The notes below the pieces were generated by a model. It did not search any database. It was given only the letters and a program-made list of their open reading frames with translations, and was not told the DNA's origin. The position numbers were made by a program, and so were the translations under genes. A DNA stretch of 34,222 nucleotides from Chara braunii (Eukaryota > Streptophyta > Charophyceae > Charales > Characeae), in NCBI GenBank assembly GCA_003427395.1, contig BFEA01000852.1:124047-158268 (forward strand). Direction: 5' to 3'. This document shows, piece after piece, positions 20,344 through 29,972 of this stretch; the first letter of the stretch is position 1, and each line of letters starts with the position of its first letter.

Positions 20344-20639
20344 GGACACATAGCCTGGTGCCTATCATTGCTGTTTTGGTCCAAGTTACCTGGCCATTGG
20401 TAGGGTAATGGTCTTGAGTGCTGGTCACACTGAGGCAGGATAGTGGGATAGGGGGTTCACTAGGAGTGTTGAAGTGAGGATGGGATGGGAGGTGGTCTCA
20501 TATTCCAGGACACCCACAGCCTACTGCTCCAGGTGGTCACTATGTACACAGTGACTGACCTCTACAACACCATGGATATCCATCAGTCATCAACCAAGGG
20601 TGGTAAATGTAAATTGGGATAATCCAGTTCCCAAGCTTT
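20344..20639. other. Spacer without recognisable gene
   Basis: About 300 bases of mixed composition with G-rich words (GGGATAGGGGG, GGATGGGATGGGAGG). I see no gene, RNA or transposon signature. Confidence 0.5.
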
Positions 20640-20817
20640 AAACCACGAGTACCTTTCCCGCTTGAAAAACGAACGGTTGTGTTTTTCGGGGGGTCGGTAC
20701 CGGACCGAAATGGTTGGCGGCGCCAACCAAAAGCAGACCCACGTCGGTTCATTTTGTTTTGGTGCGCAGGACGAATTTAGGCTAGGCACGAATAGCTGGC
20801 CGGGGTACTGGTGGTTT
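20640..20817. mobile_element. MITE 1 of a four-element cluster
   Basis: Terminal inverted repeats AAACCACGAGTACC (20640-20653) and GGTACTGGTGGTTT (20804-20817) match at 13 of 14 positions. The element is 178 bp with no coding capacity. Its interior is related, in reverse, to the truncated copy at 11452. Confidence 0.75.
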
Positions 20818-20818
20818 G

Positions 20819-21010
20819 AAACACCAGTCCATCCACATGCGACACTGTAGATTTTGGTCGTATACAAGTACCAGGCCAAAATCTACAGTGCCTAGGCACG
20901 ATAGAGGCTCGGTGGGAAGAGACAACAATATATTTTTTTTAAAGGTCGGCACTGCTAGAAAAAGTGCAACTTTTCGTTGGTCAATTTGGCTTCCGCTGGA
21001 CTGGTGGTTT
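20819..21010. mobile_element. MITE 2, with internal perfect 15-bp hairpin
   Basis: Ends are AAACACCAGTCC (20819-20830) and GGACTGGTGGTTT (20998-21010), inverted with one base missing on the left. Inside, CACTGTAGATTTTGG at 20843-20857 pairs exactly with CCAAAATCTACAGTG at 20876-20890. It starts one base after MITE 1 ends. Confidence 0.7.
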
Positions 21011-21201
21011 GAACCATCAGTACGCTTCCCAGCTATTTTTTCGGAGTTGCGGCTTGCATGCTGCCACAACTTTTGGGGCTCGGCCTCTGGAGCAAAATGG
21101 CTGGCGGGGTCAGCCGAAAGGTGGCCCGCACTGCTTCATTTTTTTTGCTCGCAACGAATTTCTAGCTGTGGAGAAAAGTGCCTCGGAAGTACTGGTGACT
21201 T
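21011..21201. mobile_element. MITE 3, degenerate ends
   Basis: Left end GAACCATCAGTAC and right end GTACTGGTGACTT (21189-21201) match as inverted repeats at about 9 of 13 positions. It directly abuts MITEs 2 and 4. The interior has no coding sequence. Confidence 0.55.
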
Positions 21202-21203
21202 AC

Positions 21204-21355
21204 ACCACCAGTACTTCCTAGAGTTGTGCCCGTTAACGCGCCATGATTTTAGGAAACGTACGGGCTACTACAGGAACGCCCAAATTTATCGGACTAGAAA
21301 CGTTTATACTCCTTTTTTTTTTCCGCAGCGGATATATGGGCCAATTATTGGTGGC
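21204..21355. mobile_element. MITE 4, inverted relative of the 472-621 element
   Basis: Left end ACCACCAGTACTT (21204-21216); right end AATTATTGGTGGC (21343-21355) matches it as an inverted repeat at 10 of 13. At 152 bp it is almost the length of the 472-621 copy and aligns with its reverse complement along the whole length. Confidence 0.75.
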
Positions 21356-21810
21356 TTAAGCACTCCATACCATGTTCCAGACAACAATTTTACCTATAAA
21401 AAGGCTGACGATATTTGAGGATAACTGTCGAACTCAATGCCTTTCGAAACTATTACAAAGGGGCGTCGTAGACCCGCCAATGAAAGAGGCTAGGGGACCT
21501 CCCGATGGCATACAACCAAGAACGATCATAACAACAATTGTTGATAGCAGGAGCATGAGGCCTGGTAGAGAGATCTGGGGATGCTTTGGGGTGGGCATTC
21601 CAAGGGACAACCAAGGGTTACTGTCGGGATGATGCTGGCCAGAGCTGGGGTGAGTCGTGTTGCCTTGTAACCTAGCAGGGTGGGGGCGTGAATAAAACAG
21701 GGTTGGAGGGTCGTGGAGGGTTTTGTTTGGGGTCCCTGGGGGCTTTGAGTATTTTGAAAACTTATGTGGTGCTCCATCTGTGACTATCCCCATGTGTTTT
21801 CAGGATTCTT
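21356..21810. other. Spacer without recognisable gene
   Basis: The minus strand is open over about 360 bases (21434-21793), but the peptide is Pro/His-rich with no domain that I recognise. No RNA or transposon signature is seen. Confidence 0.5.
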
Positions 21811-21948
21811 TAGCCGAAGCCGGATAATTGCCCCGGTATCTCAATTGTTTCGCATACGTTTCCTAATATATTTTCTGATGGGACGTTGGGCCCGGTTCCC
21901 AACACGGGATGCTCCCCACAAATACATTGGAGCATTGTTTCAAAAAAA
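21811..21948 (+). mobile_element. Short SINE-like copy A with shared hairpin and A-tail
   Basis: It begins with TAGCCGAAGCCGG, which resembles a Pol III A box with one extra base. The shared hairpin follows: GTTGGG 21885-21890 with CCCAAC 21898-21903. A short A7 tail is at 21942-21948. Copy B at 22177-22331 has the same order of parts. Both are about 140-155 bp. Confidence 0.6.
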
Positions 21949-22176
21949 GAGATGAGTGGGAGAAGTAGATGGTGGGATATAAAGCGCCCTACTAGTTAGG
22001 GGGCTAACTCGTAGGATGGAAATGGGGTACAGCAGCAGCGGAGATGGTGGCTCTACTGCAGTAAGTCTTGCCGAAGTGAGGTAAAGAGGATTGATGGAGG
22101 GTTTCTGAGCCGTTTCCGGAATTTCGCCTATTTTTGAGTTTGTCTTAGTAATTTTCGAAGTAGCTCAAAGTTTTTT
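21949..22176. other. Spacer between SINE-like copies
   Basis: No gene is seen. The segment before copy B is AT-rich near 22120-22175. Confidence 0.5.
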
Positions 22177-22331
22177 TAGCCAAAGCCGGGTAACGGCCCT
22201 GGCATCTCAAACTTTCAAAATTCAATGTAAATTTTCATATTGGACGCTGGGCCCGGTTCCCAGCACGTGCTGCTCCCCACGAACAAGTTTGAGCCTTGCT
22301 CCCCCCCCCCCAAAAAAAAAAAAAAAAAAAA
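22177..22331 (+). mobile_element. Short SINE-like copy B with shared hairpin, C11 and A20
   Basis: It starts with TAGCCAAAGCCGGG, like copy A, then GGCATCTCAA. The hairpin is GCTGGG 22246-22251 with CCCAGC 22259-22264. It ends with 11 C (22301-22311) and 20 A (22312-22331), the A run being a typical retroposon tail. Confidence 0.65.
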
Positions 22332-22639
22332 GTACAACCCCCCAACAAAGTGACCAGAGAGGGGTCTAGGGGAACGTCTATATGTAGAGTGGCGGATCGT
22401 GGCCTTACATCTACCGATGATCGGCTAGAACCTCAGGTCGCAATTACAACAACAACAATGCATACAGCGAAAAATATGACTAGATACAATCAGAACAATC
22501 GATAAATCTGTGCCAGGTGGTAGACCCGGGTTATCCAGAGGTTATCATGGGCTAAATTGTGGCTAGGGGGCCCATTAGACACTGTCTATGATATCTAGGG
22601 TACATTTTGATTCATACACTGGGGAGTTGGGGTAAGCTT

Positions 22640-22776
22640 GGGTCCACCTTGTAGAGCATCTACGCCTAGAATGAGTCCACCTATGAGACTTGTAGAACGT
22701 TCCAGTTATGGGACTTGTAGAATGGGTCCACCTATGGGACTTGGAGAATTGGTCCACCTATGGGACTTGTAGAAAG
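22640..22776 (+). repeat. Minisatellite, about 27-bp unit
   Basis: GTCCACCTATGGGACTTGTAGAA-like units recur four times from about 22675 to 22775, with a degraded first unit near 22641. The units differ by substitutions and small indels. Confidence 0.85.
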
Positions 22777-22956
22777 AATGTCGATGCCTACCGCCCGAAG
22801 TACCCATGCAGCAGGGCTCGTTCAATATGCTTGAATCAGGGCTGAGCAGGGGAGGTCCTTAGTAGTGTTGGTGCCGACAACTACGATCTGATCGGGTCAG
22901 CCCCACTGAGATGGCTGGAGGGTGATAACCCTTAGTGATAAAAACTGAGATAGTTG
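22777..22956. other. Spacer before LINE-B
   Basis: No gene or repeat is recognised between the minisatellite and the first endonuclease-like codons of LINE-B. Confidence 0.5.
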
Positions 22957-24000
22957 TTTATGTAGGAGCTATTGCTGTTCTATTTCCCGCTGGACTGCGA
23001 GTACGACCGCCATAATGGGAGATGGGTATACCTAAGAGTAATGCTGGGGGAGGAGGAGATCGGCATAGTGAGTGTATATGGTCCAAACGACCCTCTGGAA
23101 AGAGTAGAATTCCTGCAGCATCTCCAGCAGGAGCTCCCAACAGGCCCACCCCTCGTCATAGCAGGGGACTTTAATGTCACCCCCGACCCCCTCATGGATA
23201 GGACGTCCACCACTGCCTCGCAGGGACAATCGCCCCCCCAAGAAAGGTGGGCCCCAGATGTGGACATGCTCTTTAGGTTTACGGCCACACTGAGACTCAA
23301 AGATGCATATATAATACTGCACCCCACGAAACGAGCATACACATGAGTCAGATCTAGAGGTCCAGCAGGGAGATCCAACTCGAGGATAAACTTCTTCCTC
23401 ATATCCGAAGAACTGGTGGGGACACTAGCACTAGCAGCAATCATGGCCTTCAGGCCTTGCAAATCTTTTGATCACAGAGGGATTGTTCTAGGCCTCTCAT
23501 TCCACTCACTCATTGAAAAACGCCCCAGCTTTTACAAGTTCAATACCTCGCTGCTTAAGTTGCCAACCCTGAAAAACCTCATAAATGACTTCTGGCGGTA
23601 CTGGGAATCAAAGAGGGTCATGGCACCCTCAAAGGTTGACTGGTTTAACGAAGGGATGGCACAGCTAAGGGAGCGGATTAAGAAATTCTCCATAAACCAT
23701 GCGAGAGAAAAAAAAACAGTGTTAGACAACCTGCTGAAAGAACTGGAAAATTGGGACGCCGAGCTGCAGTCTGAATCCCTAGATGACGCAACTTATCATA
23801 GGCTACAGACCGTCAGAGAACACCTTCAGACATATTTGGTTGCCCAAGCTGAGGCATGGCGCGTCCAGGCACGCATACGGAAACAAGATACAGATGGCAC
23901 GATGGCAAAAACATTCTTCCGGAAGGCCAAAGCTAGAGCAAGGCAAGGAGTGGTATCCTCCCTTCGCCACCCTTTCGACAACTGAATCCCCGATGCCACT
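22957..24000 (+). pseudogene. LINE-B endonuclease C-terminal half and linker
   Basis: Coding begins in frame 2 (VGAIAVLFPAG) and moves to frame 1 near 23010. APE-type motifs are VSVYGPNDP (about 23071), AGDFNVTPDP (23161) and FDHRG (about 23467), preceded by a degraded SRINFFLIS (about 23380). Stops lie at 23344 and 23983. The linker that follows is helical and charged (FNTSLLKLPTLKNLINDFW, then repeated Glu/Lys/Arg helices), and matches LINE-A in layout (YRLNTSHLKIDNFRSYLKD). The MNINGL and QETHL motifs are missing because of the 5' truncation. Confidence 0.8.
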
Positions 24001-25667
24001 AAGGCATACTCTATTGTGGACTATACGGCACAGTACTACCAAAGGCTTTACGCCTCAGAGTCAGCTCAGTGGGGGGCACAAAGGCTGACAGAAGCGAGTC
24101 AATCAATGCTGGAACGTTTGCCAGCAATGTTGTCCACAACCCTACATGATCTGTTGGAAGCCCCGCTAACAACAAACGAGTTGTTGGAAACACTGAGGGG
24201 TATGGAAGATGAAAAGACCCCGGGCCTCGACTCCTTCCCGAAAGAGTTCTGGCTTCAAAACTGGATCACCTTCCAAGAAAGCATAGAGGTATACGTGCAA
24301 GCGGTCCAGACGGAAGGTTCCTTTGGCGATCTGATCTCCAAGGGGGTGACCACACTGCTGTACAAAAAAGGGGATAAGGCTGATGTCAGGAATTATAGTC
24401 CAATCACGCTCCTTCCCTTACCTTATAAAATGGTGTCCAAAGCACTTACTAACCGCCTACTCCCACATATGAGGCACCTGATCGTCCAGGACCAAACGGG
24501 ATTCATGCCCCAACGTAACTTTCAGGATAACGCCCTCCTCGTGAATGAGACAATCAAATATGTCAGGCAACATCGAAAAGAGGCGGCTATCTTGTTCATA
24601 GACTTCGAGAAGGCCTACGACCACATGGACTGGGACTTCATGGACGCATGCCTACACAAAATGAACTTTGGCGCCACCTTCAGAGCATGGGTGTCCACCA
24701 TGCACAGGTCAGCCACAACGAACATCATGGTAAATGACCATCTCCCCCCCCGTTCTCTCTCCAAAGATCGGTGAGGCAAGGCAATCTGGTGGCCCCGCTC
24801 CTCTCTGTGTTGGTGATGGAAGCATTGGCGGCAATGATCAGGGCCAACCAAGACATTGAAAGAACAGATATTTCGGAACTGCCCACGCAATCTATATCGG
24901 TGACATCCCTGTTCGCCGACCGTACGGTCCTCATTAACGCCTCAGAGGCATCCCTTACAGCACTGACAGACACAATCTAGTCCTTCGCTATAGCAGCGTA
25001 CATAAAGGTCAATTGGGGGACCAAGAAGGAAGACTGGTGTCTTTCTCCACAAAACGCCTAACCCCCACAAGACCCGCCGGTCAACTGGAGAACTCATGAG
25101 GAGGCAATCAGGGTCTTGGGTATCCCTCTTACAGCACTGGGTCCCCCGCTAGAGTACGGACAAGCTTTGGTCCAAACAGCCCTGCAAAGACTGGCCAAAT
25201 GGGATGGCCTGCCCACTTCACTGGTGGGAAGGACGCTGGCAATAAATAACGTTGTCCTGGCCACCATATGGTACAAAACAGCGTTTTGGCAGATCCCCGC
25301 GAAGCAACTGGCGCACCTGCGAGAGGCATTGGCAGGCTACTTGTGGAGAAACGATCATGCCAAAACGAAATGCATCAAGAGAGCAGCATGGAAGTACATT
25401 ACCCAACCAAAAGCGGTGGGGGGATTGGGCATCCTTGATCCGGGGGACGAGATCAGAGCGCTGATGTTGAAAATAATTACGCACCTGCTGCTCGCCAATG
25501 ACGTTCCCTGGCAGCCCCTGGCGTATATCCAACTGTCACACCTGGCTCCTCCCTCTCCCCCTCACCATCAGATTCGCCCCCTCACCTGGTTGGTCAATGC
25601 AGCATGGTCCTTACCATGCCCCCCGAGGCGCAAGAGGGATGGATCACCCCGGAACAGGAGCAGATGA
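24001..25667 (+). pseudogene. LINE-B reverse transcriptase, catalytic FADD changed to FADR
   Basis: Frame 1 runs to a TGA at 24772, then frame 3. The shift coincides with a run of 8 C at 24744-24751. Motifs are KTPGLDSFPKEFW (about 24214), LYKKGDKADVRNYSPITLL (about 24358, with Ser for the usual Arg of YRP), QTGFMPQRNFQDN (about 24490), LFIDFEKAYDHMDW (about 24594, motif A) and SVRQGNL (24768, motif B). Motif C reads FADR at 24912-24923, so the second catalytic Asp is lost. Further stops are at 24978, about 25059 and 25665. The thumb region is clear (AINNVVLATIWYKTAFWQ, GLGILDPGDE). This copy could not polymerise even without the stops. Confidence 0.88.
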
Positions 25668-27532
25668 GATCTTAAGAATGACCCCCTGTGGACCACGATG
25701 GTGGAACTGTGGAGACAGATGGGGCCAACACAAAAGCCCCCCCCTCTGAGATGGCATGAGTTGTGGCAACAACCAGTGTTCGGAAATCCGTACATTTGTG
25801 ATGTTGCATGGGAGCTATTTTCACTATCGACCGGCTCCCACTAGCTCACATGGGTTAAAAACAGAGTTTCTACTGTGGGGGACTTGTGGGACAGTCACGC
25901 AGGAACATGGAAATCGTTACAACAGCTGCAGCCCACACTCAAAAACGTTAAAAGGCTCCAAGACAAAGAGCACCAACTGTGTTCAGCAGTCCCACCACAA
26001 TGGGTGGTTACATTGCAACAAGGACCATCGATAAGGACTCACAATTGGGTGATTCGAGCCATTCCGAACCAAATCCCGATGATTATTTACAGAGTACTCA
26101 ACGCCACCCACGATGGCATGCGACTGCAGGCCTTCGAACCGGACGTGCCATGGGCCAGATGGGCTCCCCTACAGAGGACTCCTATCCTGGACAGAACAAG
26201 TGAAGAAGATGGACTCACTAGAATTAAAGTAGTAGGATCTGAAGATACGGGATTCTACGCATATGAAATGTCGACCCCCGTGGGGGCCCTACCTTTCGAC
26301 CCTGAGAAATGGGAGTGGAAAGGGCATAACCCGACCCCTATCTGGCAATACACAGTGAGAGAAGGATACAAACACGTCCACGCACGTGCTCCATCATCAC
26401 CAGTAGTACGAGAAAGGTGGAGAAGGGACTGCCCGGTAAAGGAGGAGAACCTGCGGCATATCCCATGGACCGCTCACGCTCATATCATGCCCACCTCCCA
26501 CAGGGCATTACAGTGGCAAATCATACACAGGTGCCTTCCGACCCCGGACTGGCTGACAGCAAGATCCTACCTGGAACAGAAAGGGTTTCTCTCCCCTATC
26601 TGCTCACAATGTGGACCTGACGCTCCCCACCGGCGTGCAGACTTGGAACACTGCCTTTTAGCTTGTCCATTGGCGATACGGATATGGCAATGGTGGGACG
26701 GAATGTGGCACACTCTCACCGGAACACTTTTTCATTGGGACATAGCCCTCATCTTACTGGGGAAAAGAATAGAATCCCGCTGGCCTGTACCTCATTCCAG
26801 AAAAATCTCTTTAAGCACATGAGGCTAGCTGTCCTCATGGTCATATGGAGGATGAGGTGCTCAGCAGAAAGGCAAGAGAAGACATTTGGATACTGCCAGG
26901 CCAAAGCCGAACTCATAGAAACTATAAGGGCTAACCTAGTTAAAGCGAACAAAAAACTGAGGGATGAGATGAAAGAGAGACTGGACAGAGAAAAAAACCA
27001 ACAGGCCATCTCAGCATTTGCCGAACGGTGGCTTGATCCCCATCGCAAGATGGCGGAGGTCCAGGACAGTGGAAAGCTTATATGGAAAAACTGGGCGGCA
27101 CAGGAAGATCAATGGTCCTTCCGCCACCCGAACTGTTTGTTCACACCACTGCCGGGCCCGTCAACAGGGATAGTAGCAACAATCGACCTAACACCTGCCC
27201 AATGCCCCCACGCCTCTGCCGAGTCTGCCCCTCACCCACATCAGGCCCCTCCTTTACCCTCCCAGTCCCCTCAGCCACTCCCGTCACCACCTCCCCCCCT
27301 TCCGGGTGGCTCCCACTTCCCAACCCCTTCACCTGCCCCCCCCACTCCCCTCCGGCCCCGTGCCTGCTCCCTCCCCTCACACCCTCTCTTCCCCTCTGCC
27401 TCTTCTCCGCACATGCTGCTACTCAGGGACAAGAAACAGGAGGACCAAGCAGCAACTAATGGCAGGGACGCAGTGAGCGGACAACGACGCACGACGCCGG
27501 TTCTACCGAAGGACAGACTTCACTACCGCTAA
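25668..27532 (+). pseudogene. LINE-B C-terminal zinc-binding region and proline-rich tail
   Basis: Frame 3 is open at 25875-26822 and frame 2 at 26663-27532, with a shift near 26770. The zinc-binding part is CSQCGPDAPHRRADLEHCLL followed by ACPLAIRIWQWWDGMW (about 26600-26700), a zf-RVT pattern. Then VIWRMRC and a strongly charged helix (KANKKLRDEMKERLDREK) follow. The last 130 residues are Pro/Ser/His-rich and end at TAA 27530. The Pro-rich tail is not seen in LINE-A, which stops shortly after its VIW-like motif. It may be real or read-through into 3' non-coding sequence. Confidence 0.7.
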
Positions 27533-27969
27533 CCCCCTCATGGTACATCTTGAAGGGGTGGCGGGGGGAATCAAACAGGACATCAAACAGGGTATAAGGC
27601 TCAAAGGGTTTAAAAGGGCAGATTAGGATTCAATGTCAAAGGCGAGCTGTATGGGAAGGGCTGGGGTAATAGATTAATACAGGCTGCTCTAAGATGGGTA
27701 GGGTGTTTTTAGCAGGTCCAAGGGATAACGGAGCTCTGGAATGGCAACAAAAACTACCGCAGCCCCAGGGAACAACAGTTACCAACTTCTGAAACTATAA
27801 CATCTGTCAAATGGACGCTGGACCCAGTTTCCAGCAGGTGTCGCTCCCCACCAATAGATGGAGCAGCCTGACAGACAAGCCCTCAATTTTGATGGTTCTC
27901 GTACCACCGCTGAGATAGAGGGATATTACAAGGGCTTTCACAAAAAAAAAAAAAAAAAAAAAAAAAAAA
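27533..27969 (+). other. LINE-B 3' untranslated region and A-tail
   Basis: After the coding end come about 280 bases without features, then GGAC and the hairpin GCTGGA 27817-27822 with TCCAGC 27830-27835, about 105 bases of body sharing words with the SINE-like element at 1257-1395, and 28 A. A separate SINE inserted into the LINE end is the alternative reading. Confidence 0.65.
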
Positions 27970-28458
27970 CTATTGTCAGAGTAGGGATGCTCCTGGGAAA
28001 AATAGCGACAGAGGAAGCTTGGGAGACAGTCTCAGAAAGAATAGGAGATCCCCCCCCAAAAAACAAAAAAGGAAAAAGAAAAAAAGAGTAAAAAAAAAAA
28101 AAAAAAAAACAATGACACAGGACACATTATTACAGTGCTCACCTGATTTCCAGCTTTTTAATAAACATACTTCCTTTTTTTTTTTCTTTTTTTTTTTCAA
28201 CAAATAGGGCCCAATGCCCAAGGCTCAAATTTGCAATGGGAATACAAGAATTAACACACGCCTCTTCCCATTAAGACTGGAAGAGCCCCGACCACTGCTC
28301 CCCATGAGACAACTTCCCAAATCATTAGAAAGAGACACAGGCAAGAGGCATTGATTGCTTCCATAATCAGGAAGGATTAACCTCTCACCCTACAACAAAT
28401 AGACTCACTCTGGTAAGATACGAGCCAAGAACCCCATGTCAAGTTACTCAGGAGCAGT
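27970..28458. other. Homopolymer-rich spacer
   Basis: A20 at 28090-28109 and a T-rich run at about 28171-28198 bracket a short AT-rich segment. The A run could be another retroposon tail, and the T run a minus-strand tail. No gene is recognised to 28458. Confidence 0.55.
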
Positions 28459-28977
28459 TTGAGAACAGCGGGGGAATCAACTACCTCCGAGCAGCTATAC
28501 AAAATGGGTGCCCCCTCGCCCCTGCCATGTGGCGGACACCCCACTGCTAGCACATCCTGTGCCTTGGCTTACCAAGTTGATAAGATTGTGATGACAAACA
28601 CCACCTCATCTGATAACACCAGGGAGAATGAAATGTTCAAAAAGGAGGGGGGGGGGACCACCACTTCATTCAACACACAGACACTTGCGCCGTCAATGTT
28701 AGAAGATGAAGAAGATGGTGAAACCACCCCCAACCCCAGCCCCACCCCACGCTGTGATGGAAATCATGCACTTGCTATGAACGGTGTCGGAGCAAACACC
28801 CTTACAAGGGTATTTGCTCATGATTTTGCATTAGATACAGTATCAACGCCAGTTGCCGCACTAAGGACAATCTGGAGTAAAAAGGAAATTTTTTTTTGGC
28901 ATGGCGTGCCTGCACAGTCTAGCTGGCAGGCGGGACATCAAACACACACACATGGTTCTAGGGAACACGCATTTTGA
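28459..28977 (+). CDS. Unrecognised 172-codon open frame
   Basis: An open frame from a TTG at 28459 (first ATG 28504) to TGA at 28975. The product is Thr/Ser/Pro-rich with an acidic stretch (LEDEEDGETTPNPSPTP) and a G8 run inside (28645-28656 region). It has no domain, signal peptide or membrane segment that I recognise. The C-terminal third (LTRVFAHDFALDTVSTPVAA) looks more protein-like than the rest. It may be a fragment of a retroelement ORF1 or a chance frame. I would not treat it as a host gene without transcript support. Confidence 0.25.
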   Translation: MRTAGESTTSEQLYKMGAPSPLPCGGHPTASTSCALAYQVDKIVMTNTTSSDNTRENEMFKKEGGGTTTSFNTQTLAPSMLEDEEDGETTPNPSPTPRCDGNHALAMNGVGANTLTRVFAHDFALDTVSTPVAALRTIWSKKEIFFWHGVPAQSSWQAGHQTHTHGSREHAF

Positions 28978-29037
28978 ACAACGAGTGAGTTGCTGCGACC
29001 AGGGTTATGTGACGAAAACCAAAGAGATGCATGTGGA

Positions 29038-29172
29038 TTAAAAGAAGGGGAATACTAGAAAAGGAAAAAGAGTAGGAAGAGAGAAAATGAGGAAGGTTAA
29101 GAGATGAAGAGAGAAGGAAAGAAAGAGGATGAAAGGGAGAGATGAGAGAAGGAAGAGATAGGGGAAAAGTTT
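29038..29172 (+). repeat. Polypurine (GA-rich) stretch
   Basis: About 135 bases consisting of A and G apart from a dozen or so pyrimidines. Long purine strands can adopt triplex structures. No gene is present. Confidence 0.8.
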
Positions 29173-29264
29173 TATCGAATAAATAATATCAATGCATGAC
29201 ATCTGTCTACTCTTTGGTCGTTCGAAAGTGCTGACAAAATACTACCAATTATTAACATTATTAT

Positions 29265-29355
29265 TTGTTGATGTCATTATTATTATTACTATTATTCTTA
29301 CTATTTTAGTATTTTTATTTTTATTATTACTATATTATTATTATTATTATTATTA

Positions 29356-29389
<34 letters not shown>

Positions 29390-29450
29390 GTTATTATTAT
29401 TATTATTTTATTATTATTTATTTTTGGCTATTTTACTATTTTTGAACATT
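29265..29450. repeat. (TAT)n trinucleotide repeat
   Basis: Imperfect tandem ATT/TAT triplets over roughly 180 bases. The open frame across them translates to Tyr or Ile runs and is not a gene. Confidence 0.9.
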
Positions 29451-29596
29451 ATGCGTTAGACAGAGATCAGAGATGGAGATGCGGGGCATCGGAGATGAGA
29501 AAGATATTATCACCTTGTGATGGTGCCTACCTCCTCCATCCTCCTCCGCTTCCATCGTTTGTTGATACTCTAAAATACCAATCTCTGCGACCATAG

Positions 29597-29965
29597 ATGT
29601 CTAATGGTATGATTTTCATTAAGATAATCCTGGGTTTTGCTAACTTCAAGGATCAGGCAACCAATGGTATAAAACTAGATAACGACCGATAACAGGGCAA
29701 TTGCGGAAGCTCTGCAGGAGTTCAGGAGGAACTCTGGAGGTAGGGAACCTTGAGGTACGCATGACCTATCCCTTTCTCGTATACCCTTATAACCTACAAC
29801 CTACTATCTGATTGCATGTATGACTGTACGATATACTGTTTATGCTTTCTTCATGACTAAGATTATCAAGAAGGAAAATTATATATGACTGAAATAAGAA
29901 TTATGCCTGATGAAAGGAGAGGAACCTGAATTAACCAAGAAGGAACCTAGACTGCTTGGGTTTGA
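29597..29965. other. Spacer before the hairpin array
   Basis: No gene is seen. A single hairpin GAGTTC...GAACTC lies near 29719-29735, just before the array that starts at 29973. Confidence 0.5.
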
Positions 29966-29972
29966 ATAACAG

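Larger units (their letters stand above)
22957..27969 (+). mobile_element. LINE-B: 5'-truncated non-LTR retrotransposon with A28 tail
   Basis: The recognisable coding region starts in the middle of an APE endonuclease (GAIAVLFPAG near 22966); ORF1 and the first endonuclease motifs are absent. RT and zinc-binding C-terminus follow, then a 3' region with the shared hairpin (27817-27835) and 28 A at 27942-27969. 5' truncation is the usual outcome of incomplete target-primed reverse transcription. I could not find a convincing target-site duplication. The proteins resemble LINE-A but the DNA is more GC-rich, so it is a separate family. Confidence 0.85.

Noticed and set aside
20130-20428. Pro/Arg-rich minus-strand frames over the GC block
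   Set aside because: Composition follows from the CpG-rich repeat; no domain and no conserved start.
22957-27978. Target-site duplication of LINE-B (CTATTG near 22970 and after the A-tail at 27970)
   Set aside because: Only six bases match and the left copy lies inside the recognisable endonuclease sequence.
29192-29596. 134-codon frame with apparent membrane-like Ile/Leu/Tyr segment
   Set aside because: The hydrophobic stretch is only the translation of (TAT)n repeats.
29910-29935. CTGATGA, the start of a hammerhead ribozyme core
   Set aside because: No matching GAAAC core half or stem III closure is found nearby. N-terminal-EN PLEs are also known to lack hammerheads.
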